A program made the translations under genes and the position numbers. The notes beneath the pieces are model-generated. The model was not told where the DNA came from and ran no database searches. It saw nothing but the letters and a program-made list of their open reading frames with translations. From contig CAWHEL010000004.1 of the NCBI GenBank assembly GCA_963828555.1, forward strand, positions 1,178,001 through 1,242,000: DNA of 64,000 nucleotides, read 5' to 3'. Numbering within the stretch: position 1 is the first letter of the stretch; every line of letters begins with the position of its first letter. This document shows, in pieces, positions 7,447 to 16,517 of this stretch. The stretch comes from JADJPO01 sp963828555 (GTDB lineage: Bacteria > Actinomycetota > Actinomycetes > Actinomycetales > Kineosporiaceae).

Positions 7447-8823
7447 GTGTCAGACCTGTTCACCCCCGACCCCAGTGATCCCGACGACGTGTCGCAGGGG
7501 TCTGCTGCACGCACTCTCGCACCGCTGGCCGTACGGATGAGGCCGCGCTCGGTCGAAGAGCTGATCGGTCAGGGGCACCTGCTCGCCACCGGTTCGCCGC
7601 TGCGCCGGCTGGCGGACGGCGAGGCGGGCCGGGCCGGGCCGAGCTCGGTGATCCTCTGGGGCCCTCCGGGTACCGGCAAGACCACACTGGCGCACGTGGT
7701 GTCCCGGGCGACCGGCCGGCGCTTCGTGGAGCTCTCCGCGGTCACTGCCGGGGTCAAGGACGTGCGTCGGGTGATGGAGGAGGCCCGTGATCTGGCCCAG
7801 CTGCACCGCCGGGAGACGGTGCTGTTCCTGGACGAGATCCACCGGTTCACCAAGGCCCAGCAGGATGCGCTGCTGCCGGGGGTGGAGAACCGCTGGGTGG
7901 TGCTGGTCGCGGCGACCACCGAGAACCCCTCGTTCAGCGTGGTCGCCCCCCTGCTGTCGCGATCGCTCCTGCTCACCCTGCGCTCGCTGGAGGACGCCGA
8001 CATCGCCACGCTGCTCGACCGGGCGCTGAGCGACCCCCGGGGCCTGGACGGCGCGGTGACCCTGGCGTCGGACACCCGCGACCATCTGGTCCGGGTCGCC
8101 GGCGGCGATGCCCGCCGGGCGCTGACCGCGCTGGAGGCGGCAGCCGGGGCTGCGTTGAGCGCCGGCCAGATCGAGATCACCCTGACCATGGCCGAGCAGG
8201 CGGTGGACCAGGCCGCGGTCCGCTACGACCGGGCCGGCGACCAGCACTACGACGTGGCCAGCGCGTTCATCAAGTCGATCCGCGGCTCCGACGTCGACGC
8301 GGCGCTGCACTATCTGGCTCGGATGCTCGAGGCCGGGGAGGACCCGCGGTTCATCGCCCGTCGGATCATGATCTCGGCCAGCGAGGACATCGGCCTGGCC
8401 GACCCCACCGCCCTGCAGACCGCTGTCGCGGCGGCCCAGGCGGTGGCGCTGATCGGCATGCCGGAGGCGCGAATCATTCTGGCCCAGGCGGTGGTGCATC
8501 TGGCCACCTCACCGAAGTCGAACGCGGCCTACCTGGCGATCGACGCCGCGATCGGCGACGTCCGGGCGGGCCTGGCCGGCAGCGTGCCGGCCCATCTGCG
8601 CGACGCGCACTACTCCGGTGCCGGGGCGCTGGGCCATGGGCGCGGCTACCGCTACCCGCACGACGACCCCCGCGGGGTGGCCGAGCAGCAGTACGCGCCC
8701 GACGGGCTGGTCGGCAGGGACTACTACCACCCCACCGACCGCGGCGCCGAGCGGGAGATCGGCCCCCGGCTGGCGCGGATCCGCGCCGTGCTGCGACGCG
8801 CGATAGGGTCGGTCCCCTCATAA
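7447..8823 (+). CDS. rarA: Replication-associated recombination protein A (RarA/MgsA AAA+ ATPase)
   Basis: AAA+ ATPase of the clamp-loader-like RarA/MgsA/WRNIP1 family that acts at stalled replication forks. Visible are RPRSVEELIGQGHLLATG, Walker A WGPPGTGKTTLAHV, Walker B LFLDEIHRF followed by TKAQQDALLPGVE, sensor 1 ATTENPSF, and the family-specific C-terminal tetramerisation part (FIKSIRGSDVDAALHYLARML, ISASEDIGLADP, YKYPHD-like YRYPHDDPRG). GTG 7447 (VSDLFTP) matches the family N-terminus; the frame is open further upstream but without a better start. No ribosome-binding site is visible, so the gene is probably leaderless. It is followed by DUF948 and alaS, a common actinobacterial order. 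Length 458 aa is normal. Confidence 0.95.
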   Translation: MSDLFTPDPSDPDDVSQGSAARTLAPLAVRMRPRSVEELIGQGHLLATGSPLRRLADGEAGRAGPSSVILWGPPGTGKTTLAHVVSRATGRRFVELSAVTAGVKDVRRVMEEARDLAQLHRRETVLFLDEIHRFTKAQQDALLPGVENRWVVLVAATTENPSFSVVAPLLSRSLLLTLRSLEDADIATLLDRALSDPRGLDGAVTLASDTRDHLVRVAGGDARRALTALEAAAGAALSAGQIEITLTMAEQAVDQAAVRYDRAGDQHYDVASAFIKSIRGSDVDAALHYLARMLEAGEDPRFIARRIMISASEDIGLADPTALQTAVAAAQAVALIGMPEARIILAQAVVHLATSPKSNAAYLAIDAAIGDVRAGLAGSVPAHLRDAHYSGAGALGHGRGYRYPHDDPRGVAEQQYAPDGLVGRDYYHPTDRGAEREIGPRLARIRAVLRRAIGSVPS

Positions 8824-8849
8824 CTGGCCGTGCCGGGAGGGTTCAGCAC

Positions 8850-9215
8850 ATGTCTGTCGGCGACATCGCCACGCTCATGTTCGCCATCGGGTTCCTGATC
8901 CTGGTGGGGTTCCTGGGAATTCCGTTGATCAAGCTGGGCCGGGTGCTGGACGAGGCGCGCCTCACCGTGCGCGGCATCTCCGACGGCACCACGCCGCTGC
9001 TCACCGAGGTGACCACCACGGTGGCCACCACCAACCAGCAGCTGACCAAGGTGGACACGATCACCTCGAACGTGGCCCAGATGTCCACCAACGTCTCGGC
9101 GCTCACCTCTTTGTTCGCAGCCACGCTGGGATCCCCGGTGGTCAAGGTGGCGGCCTTCAGCTACGGCGTCCGACAGGCCATGTCCGGGCGCGGCTCGCGC
9201 CGTCGGGGTCGGTGA
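8850..9215 (+). CDS. DUF948 membrane-anchored protein
   Basis: A 121-residue protein with one N-terminal membrane helix (IATLMFAIGFLILVGFLGIPLIKLG), then a long amphipathic helical region (LTEVTTTVATTNQQLTKVDTI) likely to form a coiled coil, typical of DUF948. GGGAGGG lies 12 bases before ATG 8850. The family is regularly found between rarA and alaS in actinobacteria together with the next gene; its molecular role is unknown. The basic tail (SGRGSRRRGR) would face the cytoplasm or remain unstructured. Confidence 0.8.
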   Translation: MSVGDIATLMFAIGFLILVGFLGIPLIKLGRVLDEARLTVRGISDGTTPLLTEVTTTVATTNQQLTKVDTITSNVAQMSTNVSALTSLFAATLGSPVVKVAAFSYGVRQAMSGRGSRRRGR

Positions 9216-9221
9216 ACCGGC

Positions 9222-9497
9222 ATGCGACGGCTGTTCTGGGTGGCCCTCGGTGCCACGGTCGGCGTCCTGGTCGTGCGCAAGGTGACGAAGACCGCCAACG
9301 CCTTCACCCCTGAAGGGGTCTCCGGCTCGCTGGCCTCGCTCGGTGACGGGCTGCGCGAGCTGGCCGGCGTCGTCCGCGAGGGCATGGCCGAGCGCGAGCA
9401 GGAGCTGCGGGTCGCCCTCGGCGTCGACACCGGCACCCTCGACCCGCAGGCCGCCCGCGACCTGCTGGAAAACCCCACGACACCACGGGACCGCTGA
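9222..9497 (+). CDS. DUF6167-like small membrane-associated protein
   Basis: A 91-residue protein starting MRRLFWVALGATVGVLVVRKVTK, a short N-terminal membrane helix, followed by a helical region (GLRELAGVVREGMAEREQELRVALGVDTG). It matches in size and position the DUF6167-type protein found between DUF948 and alaS. It starts 6 bases after the previous stop and ends 14 bases before alaS, so the three genes are probably one operon. Function unknown; linkage to DUF948 suggests a small envelope-associated pair. Confidence 0.65.
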   Translation: MRRLFWVALGATVGVLVVRKVTKTANAFTPEGVSGSLASLGDGLRELAGVVREGMAEREQELRVALGVDTGTLDPQAARDLLENPTTPRDR

Positions 9498-9511
9498 AAG
9501 GACACTGCAGC

Positions 9512-12184
9512 ATGGAGTCGTCTGAGATCCGCCGCCGCTGGTTGAGCTTCTTCTCCAGCCGCGGCCACACCGTGGTGCCCAGTGCGCCACTGCTCTACGA
9601 CGACCCCACCCTGCTCTTCGTCAACGCCGGCATGGTGCCGTTCAAGCCGTACTTCCTCGGTCAGGAGACCCCGCCCTACCGACGGGCCACCAGCGTGCAG
9701 AAGTGCGTGCGGACCCTCGACATCGAGGAGGTGGGCAAGACCACCCGGCACGGCACGTTCTTCCAGATGAACGGCAACTTCTCCTTCGGCGACTACTTCA
9801 AGGAGGGGGCGATCGAGTTCGCCTGGGAGCTCACCACCAAACCGATCACGGACGGCGGCTTCGGCTTCGACGAGAAGGACCTCTACGCCTCGGTCTACGT
9901 CGACGACGACGAGGCGATCGGCCTGTGGAAGAGGATCGCCGGCCTGGCCGACGACCGGATCATCCGATTGGGCATGAAGGACAACTATTGGTCGATGGGC
10001 GTTCCCGGCCCGTGCGGGCCGTGCAGCGAGATCCTGATCGACCGCGGGCCTGCGTTCGGGGCCGAGCGGGACTGGGAGGCCGGCGACCGGTACATGGAGT
10101 TCTGGAACCTGGTCTTCATGCAGAACCTGCGCGGTGAGGGCCCGGGCAAGGAGGGCTACCCGATCGTCGGGGAGCTGCCGGCGAAGAACATCGACACCGG
10201 GCTCGGCCAGGAACGCGTGGCGTATCTGTTGCAGGGCAAGGACAACATGTACGAGATCGACGAGGTCTTCCCGGTCATCGCCCGGGTGCAGGAACTCTCC
10301 GGCAAGCGCTACGGCGCCGACCGGGACGACGACGTGCGGATGCGCGTGATCGCCGACCACGTGCGCAGCGGACTGATGCTGATCGGTGACGGGGTGACCC
10401 CGTCGAACGACGCCCGCGGCTACGTGCTGCGCCGGATCCTGCGTCGGGTGGTGCGCGCCGTCCGCCTGCTCGGGGTGGAGGAGCCCACCCTGCTCGACCT
10501 GACGACGGTCTCCAAGAACGTGATGGTTGCCTCCTACCCCGAGCTGGAGGGCGAGTTCTCCCGGATCGGCCAGGTGGTCGAGGGCGAGGAGGAGGCGTTC
10601 CGACAGACGCTCAGCGCGGGCACCACGATCTTGGACGTCGCGGTGCGCGAGGCGAAGGGCGCCGGAGCGGCGAACCTGGCCGGGGCCAAGGCGTTCCAGC
10701 TGCACGACACCTACGGCTTCCCGATCGACCTGACCCTTGAGATGGCGGCCGAACAGGGCCTGGCCGTCGACGAGACCGAGTTCCGCCGGTTGATGGAGGA
10801 GCAGCGCACCCGCGCCCGGGCCGACGCGGCGGCGAAGAAGACCGGCCACGTGGACACCTCGGTGTACCGCAGCATGACCGAGACCCTCGGCGGGCCAGTC
10901 GAGTTCACCGGATACGACTACCTGGTCTCCGAGGCGACCGTACGCGCGCTGCTGGTCGACGGGATGAGCGCGGACGTCGCGCACGAGGGTCAGAGGGTCG
11001 AGCTGGTGCTCGACCGCACCCCCTTCTACGCCGAGGGCGGTGGCCAGCTCGCCGACGCGGGCCGGATCGAGGTGGACGGCGCCGTGATCGAGATCGACGA
11101 CGTGCAGGCCCCGATCACCGGTCTGGTCGTGCATCGCGGCCGAGTGATCTCCGGCGAGGTCAAGGTCGGCGCCGTGGCCCGGGCAGCGGTCGACATCGAG
11201 CGACGCAAGGCGATCAGCCGCTCGCACACCGCAACCCACATGGTGCACAAGGCGATCCGGGAGGCGTTGGGCGACACCGCGACCCAGGCCGGGTCGGAGA
11301 ACTCCCCGGGGCGGTTCCGGTTCGACTTCCACGCCAACGCGGCGCTGCCCGGCAGCGCCCTGCGCGACGTCGAGGCGCGGGTGAACGCCCTGCTGGTGGA
11401 GGATCTCGAGGTGCGTGCCGAGGTGATGACGCAGGAGCAGGCCCGGGCCGCCGGGGCGATGGCCCTGTTCGGGGAGAAGTACGGCGAGGCGGTCCGGGTG
11501 ATCTCGGTGGGGGAGTGGACCCGCGAGCTGTGCGGTGGCACCCATGCGGCGCGCTCGGCCCAGTTGGGCATGGTGCGCCTGCTCGGCGAGGGCTCGATCG
11601 GCTCCGGGGTGCGCCGGGTGGAGGCGCTGGTCGGGGCGGATGCCTACGAGTTCGCCGCCCGTGAGCACGTGCTGGTCTCCCAGCTCACCGAGGCGCTCAA
11701 GGTGCGCCCGGAGGAGCTGGCCGATCGGGTGGCCTCCTTGGTCACCCAGCTGCGGGAGGCGACCAAGGAGATCGACACGATGCGGGCCGGGCAGGTGCTG
11801 GCCGTGGCCGGCACGCTGGCAGCGTCGCCCACCGACGTGTTCGGCGTCCAGGTGGTCACCCACGACGCCGGCGAGGTCGGTGCCGACGACCTGCGCTCGC
11901 TCGCCCTCGACGTCCGGGGCCGGATGGCTCCCGGGGAGCCGGCGGTGGTCGCCATGGGCGGGGTGGCCAAGGGGCGTCCCCTGGTGGTCGTCGCCACGAA
12001 CGAGGAGGGACGGCGCTGGGGGGTGTCGGCCGCGGCCCTGGTCAGGGTGGCCTCGGGAGTGCTCGGTGGTGGTGGCGGCGGCTCGCCCGAGGTCGCCCAG
12101 GGGGGCGGCACGGACGCCGCGAAGCTGGCCGAGGCGCTGCGGCGACTCGAGCACGCGGTCGGCGAGACGGTCACCCAGAGGTGA
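9512..12184 (+). CDS. alaS: Alanyl-tRNA synthetase
   Basis: Complete 890-residue AlaRS. The class II aminoacylation domain starts MESSEIRRRWLSFFSSRGHTVVPSA and contains TTRHGTFFQMNGNFSFGDYFKEGAI and the NIDTGLGQERVAYLLQGKDN region. The editing domain has the zinc ligands H572-x3-H576 (SHTATHMVH) and C674-x3-H678 (CGGTHAARS). The C-terminal C-Ala domain ends with a glycine-rich GGGGGGSPEVAQGGG motif. AAAGGACA precedes ATG 9512. The gene is followed after 4 bases by ruvX, a conserved order (alaS-ruvX-mltG-aroE). All functional residues visible are intact. Confidence 0.98.
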   Translation: MESSEIRRRWLSFFSSRGHTVVPSAPLLYDDPTLLFVNAGMVPFKPYFLGQETPPYRRATSVQKCVRTLDIEEVGKTTRHGTFFQMNGNFSFGDYFKEGAIEFAWELTTKPITDGGFGFDEKDLYASVYVDDDEAIGLWKRIAGLADDRIIRLGMKDNYWSMGVPGPCGPCSEILIDRGPAFGAERDWEAGDRYMEFWNLVFMQNLRGEGPGKEGYPIVGELPAKNIDTGLGQERVAYLLQGKDNMYEIDEVFPVIARVQELSGKRYGADRDDDVRMRVIADHVRSGLMLIGDGVTPSNDARGYVLRRILRRVVRAVRLLGVEEPTLLDLTTVSKNVMVASYPELEGEFSRIGQVVEGEEEAFRQTLSAGTTILDVAVREAKGAGAANLAGAKAFQLHDTYGFPIDLTLEMAAEQGLAVDETEFRRLMEEQRTRARADAAAKKTGHVDTSVYRSMTETLGGPVEFTGYDYLVSEATVRALLVDGMSADVAHEGQRVELVLDRTPFYAEGGGQLADAGRIEVDGAVIEIDDVQAPITGLVVHRGRVISGEVKVGAVARAAVDIERRKAISRSHTATHMVHKAIREALGDTATQAGSENSPGRFRFDFHANAALPGSALRDVEARVNALLVEDLEVRAEVMTQEQARAAGAMALFGEKYGEAVRVISVGEWTRELCGGTHAARSAQLGMVRLLGEGSIGSGVRRVEALVGADAYEFAAREHVLVSQLTEALKVRPEELADRVASLVTQLREATKEIDTMRAGQVLAVAGTLAASPTDVFGVQVVTHDAGEVGADDLRSLALDVRGRMAPGEPAVVAMGGVAKGRPLVVVATNEEGRRWGVSAAALVRVASGVLGGGGGGSPEVAQGGGTDAAKLAEALRRLEHAVGETVTQR

Positions 12185-12188
12185 TCTG

Positions 12189-12713
12189 ATGCGCCCGGGC
12201 GTCCGCCTGGCGATCGATCTCGGGAGCGTCCGGGTGGGGGTGGCCCGGTGCGATCCGGCGGGCCTGCTGGCCACGCCCCTGCTGACGCTCGATCGCGACG
12301 CCGACGGTGCGGACATCGAGGCGATTGCCGGGCTTGTCCTGGAATGGGATGCGGTGGAGGTCGTCATCGGGCTGCCGCTCCGGCTCGGCGGGGACGAGGG
12401 TCCTGCGGCCCAGGCTGCCCGCGGTTACGCTGTGGCCGTCGCGCGGCGGGTCGGGCCGGTCGGCGTCCGGCTGGTCGACGAACGGCTCAGCACGGTCACC
12501 GCCACTCGGGCCCTGCGCGATGCCGGCAGGAAGCAGCGGCGCGCCCGCCCGGTCGTCGACCAGGCAGCTGCGGTGGTGTTCCTGCAGGCAGCCCTGGACG
12601 CCGAACGGACGTCGGGGCGGGCACCAGGGGAGGTCGTCGGGGCCGTCCTGGAGCAGCACCGACGCCGGAAGGACCGGGGTCGCGAGAGCCGGCGCGGAGG
12701 CCCCCTCCCGTGA
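12189..12713 (+). CDS. ruvX: Holliday junction resolvase-like RuvX (YqgF)
   Basis: A 174-residue RNase H-fold protein of the YqgF/RuvX family, implicated in 16S rRNA 5' maturation and possibly in Holliday-junction resolution. Conserved motifs: LAIDLGSVRVGVARCDPAGLLATPL with the first catalytic Asp, VIGLPLRLGGDEGPAA, VRLVDERLSTVTA with the acidic DE pair, and VDQAAAVVFLQAALD with the last Asp. The tail (HRRRKDRGRESRRGG) is basic and longer than the minimum. ATG 12189 lies 4 bases after alaS; the mltG start is 10 bases downstream. Confidence 0.92.
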   Translation: MRPGVRLAIDLGSVRVGVARCDPAGLLATPLLTLDRDADGADIEAIAGLVLEWDAVEVVIGLPLRLGGDEGPAAQAARGYAVAVARRVGPVGVRLVDERLSTVTATRALRDAGRKQRRARPVVDQAAAVVFLQAALDAERTSGRAPGEVVGAVLEQHRRRKDRGRESRRGGPLP

Positions 12714-12723
12714 ACGAGCGGCC

Positions 12724-13827
12724 GTGAGTGAGGTCGGAGTGAGCCAGCGGCGTGCGGCACGTGCAGCGGAGCGACGTCGTAAGACCCGGAGCCGGCGGAC
12801 CTGGCTGTCGGTCCTGATCGGTCTGGGACTGCTGGTCGGTGCGGTGATGCTGGCCTGGTTCACCATCCGCCCGGTGATCAACTCACTCACCGAGTCGGAC
12901 GACTACGCCGGCCCGGGCACCGGCGAGGTGCTGATCACCATTCCGAGCGGGGCCACGGGCAGTGGGATCGCCCAGGTGCTGCGTGACCAGGGTGTGGTCA
13001 AGAGCGCCAATGCCTTCGTGGACGCGGCGAACAAGGACACCCGGGCGGGGTCGATCCAACCCGGCGTCTACCCGATGAAGAAGCAGATGAGCGCGGTGGG
13101 GGCTCTCGACCTGCTGGCCGATCCGGCCAACCGGCAGGTCAAGAAGACCACGGTCAAGGAGGGCCAGCGCGTCGTGGAGATTCTCGACGCCGTGGCCGAG
13201 GAGAGCGGCATCCCCAAGGCCGAGCTGCAGGCCGCGCTGAAGAAGCCGGCCGACATCGGGCTGCCCGCCGAGGCCAAGGGTCTGGTCGAGGGCTGGCTGT
13301 TCCCGGCCACCTACGAGATCTCACCCAAGACCACGGCGGCGGAGTTGCTGACCCAGATGGTCGAGCGCACCCAGACCGAGCTCAACGACCTCGGCGTGCC
13401 CCGGTCGAAGTGGCACGACACGATCATCGAGGCCAGCCTGATCGAGGCCGAGCGAGGCGGCGACCCGCAGGACGCACCGAGGATCGCCCGGGTCTTCCTG
13501 AACCGGATCGCTCAGGACCGCCCGCTGCAGCTGGACACCACGCTGAACTACGCCCTGAACCGGCGCAAGGTGGCGGTGGCGACCAAGGAGACCACCCTGG
13601 ACTCGCCGTACAACACCTACCGGGTCAAGGGCCTGCCGGTCGGCGCGATCTGCAGCCCGGGCCGGGTGGCGATCCAGGGCGTGCTGAACCCCGCCGAGGG
13701 ACCGTGGCTGTACTTCGTCGCGGTCAACCCGGACACCGGGGAGACCAAGTTCGCCGCCACGGAGAAGGAGTTCAACGCCCTGGTGGACGAGCTCAACATC
13801 TGGCTCAGAGCCAATCCCGGGCGCTGA
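12724..13827 (+). CDS. mltG: Endolytic murein transglycosylase MltG
   Basis: Membrane-anchored lytic transglycosylase that cuts nascent peptidoglycan chains. A basic cytoplasmic N-terminus (RRAARAAERRRKTRSRR) precedes a single membrane helix (LSVLIGLGLLVGAVMLAWFTI, about residues 31-51), a LysM-like segment (IPSGATGSGIAQVLRDQGVV) and the YceG catalytic domain: IIEASLIEAERGGDPQDAPRIA with the catalytic Glu, VFLNRI, and YNTYRVKGLPVGAICSPG. Length is 367 aa from GTG 12724; GTG 12739 is an alternative start with a GGAG-like site. The next gene, aroE, begins 2 bases after the stop. Confidence 0.93.
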   Translation: MSEVGVSQRRAARAAERRRKTRSRRTWLSVLIGLGLLVGAVMLAWFTIRPVINSLTESDDYAGPGTGEVLITIPSGATGSGIAQVLRDQGVVKSANAFVDAANKDTRAGSIQPGVYPMKKQMSAVGALDLLADPANRQVKKTTVKEGQRVVEILDAVAEESGIPKAELQAALKKPADIGLPAEAKGLVEGWLFPATYEISPKTTAAELLTQMVERTQTELNDLGVPRSKWHDTIIEASLIEAERGGDPQDAPRIARVFLNRIAQDRPLQLDTTLNYALNRRKVAVATKETTLDSPYNTYRVKGLPVGAICSPGRVAIQGVLNPAEGPWLYFVAVNPDTGETKFAATEKEFNALVDELNIWLRANPGR

Positions 13828-13828
13828 G

Positions 13829-14713
13829 ATGCAGGGTCCGCCGCGCCGCGCCGCGGTGCTGGGGCATCCTGTCGCCCATTCGCTGTCCCCGGTGATGCAT
13901 CGCGCCGCCTATGCCGCGCTCGGGCTGGCGGGCTGGCAGTACGACGCGATCGATGTCGAGGCGGCCGGCCTGGCCGCCTTCCTGGCCGGACTCGATCCGA
14001 CCTGGGCCGGGCTGTCGGTGACCATGCCGCTCAAGCGCGCCGTCCGCGGGTACCTGGCCGGGGAAAGTGACCTCGCGGCCCAGGTGGGCGCGGTGAACAC
14101 CGTGATCGTGGGTGAGGACGGCCGGCTGCAGGGGTACAACACGGACGTCTACGGCATCATCCACGCGCTCGAGGAGGCCGGGGCGACGACGGTCGCCGAG
14201 GCGGTCGTGCTCGGCGGCGGGGCCACCGCCGGCTCCGCCCTGGCGGCGCTGCGCGACCGGGGCTGCATCGCGCCGCAGGTCCTGGTCCGCTCGCCGGAGC
14301 GGGCCGACCATCTGCTCAGCGCGGCAGGCCGGCTCGGCGTGCAGCCGCAGCTGGCCCTGCTCGACGACGCCACGATCACCGCCCGGGTGGCGGCCCTGTC
14401 CGTGGGCTCGGCGGTGGTCTCGACCCTGCCGGCCGGGGCCGCAGACCCTCATGTGCAGGCGCTGGTCGAGGCCGCCCGGCTCGCCGCCGGGCGCACGGGC
14501 CGGGCACCTGCCCTGCTCGACGTGGTCTACGACCCGTGGCCGACCGCACTGGCCCAGGCATGGGTGGCCGGCGGCGGGTCCGCGGCCGGTGGGTTCGCGA
14601 TGCTGGTCCACCAGGCGGAGGGCCAGGTGCGGCTGATGACCGGGCTGCGGCCGCCCCTGGAGGTGATGCGGGCCGCCGGTCAGGCTGAACTCGACCGGCG
14701 GCTCGTGCGCTGA
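13829..14713 (+). CDS. aroE: Shikimate dehydrogenase
   Basis: NADP-dependent reduction of 3-dehydroshikimate to shikimate. The substrate domain shows HPVAHSLSPVMHRAAYAALGL and SVTMPLKRAV with the catalytic Lys, then GAVNTVIV and QGYNTDVYGI with the catalytic Asp; the nucleotide domain has VVLGGGATAGSALAAL. Length 294 aa is slightly above the usual 270-280 because of small loops. The start follows the mltG stop at once (TGAGATG), so it is translationally coupled. Other shikimate genes (aroC, aroB) reappear at 29161 after the pilus genes, which suggests that the pilus locus was inserted into an aroE-aroC cluster. Confidence 0.95.
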   Translation: MQGPPRRAAVLGHPVAHSLSPVMHRAAYAALGLAGWQYDAIDVEAAGLAAFLAGLDPTWAGLSVTMPLKRAVRGYLAGESDLAAQVGAVNTVIVGEDGRLQGYNTDVYGIIHALEEAGATTVAEAVVLGGGATAGSALAALRDRGCIAPQVLVRSPERADHLLSAAGRLGVQPQLALLDDATITARVAALSVGSAVVSTLPAGAADPHVQALVEAARLAAGRTGRAPALLDVVYDPWPTALAQAWVAGGGSAAGGFAMLVHQAEGQVRLMTGLRPPLEVMRAAGQAELDRRLVR

Positions 14714-14770
14714 CCTCAAGCCGGGCGCCCGGGCGGCCGACATCCGCTGCATGAGTGGGCGACGCCGGCG

Positions 14771-16435
14771 ATGAGACAACTCGCCGACATCCTTCTGGAC
14801 GCCCGGTTGGTCGACGAGGGACAGCTCGCCGCCGCCTACGACGAGCACGAGCGCGCCGGACGCAGCCTGGGCCGGATCCTGGTCGAGCACGGGGTGCTCA
14901 GCGAGGCCCAGCTGGTGCAGGCCCTGGCCGCCCAGATCGGGCTGCAGTTCGTCGACCTGGGCGACTACGCCGTCGACGCGCACGCCGTCACCCTGGTCAA
15001 CGCCTCGGTCTGCCGCCGCCATGCCGTGCTGCCGATCGCCGTCGAGGAGGGCCGGCTGGTGCTGGCCATGGCCGACCCCGGCAACGTCTTCGCGCTGGAC
15101 GACGTGCGCTCGATGACCGGCCTGGAGCCGCGCCCGGTGGTGGCCACCCGGGAGGATCTGATCGCGGCGATCGACCGGTTCTGCCGGGCCGATGCCGACC
15201 TGGACGACCTGAGCACCGCGATGACCCTGGACGACGAGGAGGACGACCTCGCCCACGTCAAGGAGATCGTCGACGAGGCGCCCATCGTCAAGTACGTCAA
15301 TCTGCTGATCACCCAGGCGATCCACGACGGCGCCTCGGACATCCACATCGAGCCCGGCGAGCACGACATGAGGGTGCGCTACCGGATCGACGGTGTGCTG
15401 CACGAGGTGATGCGCTCCCCACGCTCGATCCAGTCCGGGGTGATCTCCCGGTTGAAGATCATGGCCGAGATGGACATCTCCATCCGCCGGGTGCCCCAGG
15501 ACGGACGACTCTCGGTCTCCACTGGAGGGACGAAGATCGACCTGCGGGTGGCCGCCCTGCCGACGGTGTGGGGCGAGAAGATCGTCATGCGGGTGCTGGA
15601 CAACACCACGGCCCGCCTGGCCCTGCCCGACCTGGGGTTCGAGGCCACCAACTACACCCGCTACGCGCAGAGCTTCCGCAAGCCCTACGGGATGATCCTG
15701 GTCACCGGGCCCACCGGTTCGGGCAAGTCCACCACTCTGTACGCGACGCTGAACGCGATCGCCCGGGACGAGATCAACGTGATCACGGTCGAGGACCCGG
15801 TGGAGTACCGCCTGCCCGGGATCAACCAGGTGCAGGTCAACGCCAAGGCCGGGTTGACCTTCGCCTCGGCGCTGCGCTCGATCCTGCGCTCGGACCCCGA
15901 CGTGGTGCTGATCGGTGAGGTGCGCGATCACGAGACGGCGCAGATCGCCATCGAGGCAGCTCTCACCGGCCACTTGGTGCTGAGCACCCTGCACACCAAC
16001 GACGCGCCGTCGGCGATCACCCGGCTCACCGAGATGGGCATCGAGCCGTTCCTGGTCGGCTCGGCCATCGACTGCGTGCTGGCCCAGCGGCTGGCACGCC
16101 GGTTGTGCTCGAAGTGCAAGGAGCCCTACACCCCGACCCAGGAGGAGCTGCTCGCCGCCCGCTATCCCTGGCAGCCGGGCGAGCCGATCCCCGAGCTGCA
16201 CCGGGCGACCGGATGCTCGGCCTGCGCCAAGACCGGCTACAAGGGGCGGCTAGCCCTGCACGAGGTGATGGTGGTCAGCGAGGAGATCGAACGTCTCTGC
16301 GTAGCCCGATCCTCGGCGGCCGAGGTCAACGACGTCGCCCGCGAGCAGGGCATGCACACGCTGCGTACCGACGGCATGTTCAAGGTGGCCGACGGCAAGA
16401 CCTCGCTGGAAGAGGTACTGCGCGTGGTCGCCTGA
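14771..16435 (+). CDS. pilB: Type IV pilus extension ATPase PilB
   Basis: Secretion-superfamily hexameric ATPase that powers pilus polymerisation. The N-terminal MshEN/GspE-N domain (residues about 1-140, RQLADILLDARLVDEGQLAAA) is followed by the GspII_E core: Walker A GPTGSGKSTTLYATL (about residue 313), the Asp box ITVEDPVEYRLPG, Walker B DPDVVLIGEVRD, and His box LVLSTLHTNDAPSAI. The zinc site typical of PilB is present as CSKC (about 446) and CSAC (about 482). Length 554 aa is normal. It opens a same-strand gene set with pilT and pilC. Confidence 0.96.
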   Translation: MRQLADILLDARLVDEGQLAAAYDEHERAGRSLGRILVEHGVLSEAQLVQALAAQIGLQFVDLGDYAVDAHAVTLVNASVCRRHAVLPIAVEEGRLVLAMADPGNVFALDDVRSMTGLEPRPVVATREDLIAAIDRFCRADADLDDLSTAMTLDDEEDDLAHVKEIVDEAPIVKYVNLLITQAIHDGASDIHIEPGEHDMRVRYRIDGVLHEVMRSPRSIQSGVISRLKIMAEMDISIRRVPQDGRLSVSTGGTKIDLRVAALPTVWGEKIVMRVLDNTTARLALPDLGFEATNYTRYAQSFRKPYGMILVTGPTGSGKSTTLYATLNAIARDEINVITVEDPVEYRLPGINQVQVNAKAGLTFASALRSILRSDPDVVLIGEVRDHETAQIAIEAALTGHLVLSTLHTNDAPSAITRLTEMGIEPFLVGSAIDCVLAQRLARRLCSKCKEPYTPTQEELLAARYPWQPGEPIPELHRATGCSACAKTGYKGRLALHEVMVVSEEIERLCVARSSAAEVNDVAREQGMHTLRTDGMFKVADGKTSLEEVLRVVA

Positions 16436-16517
16436 GCACCTCCTGGCCCGCCCCGGCTCAAGCGAACTCGCCGGGCGACCGATCGACAAGTCGTACCCCG
16501 CGACGAGGAGCAGCCCC

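Noticed and set aside
9161..12367. 1068-codon open frame on the minus strand over alaS
   Set aside because: Typical antisense shadow of a GC-rich gene with biased third positions; low-complexity H/R/G/L-rich product, while alaS on the plus strand is complete.
13805..16201. 798-codon minus-strand frame over aroE and pilB
   Set aside because: Spans two well-supported genes and their gap; composition of a shadow frame.
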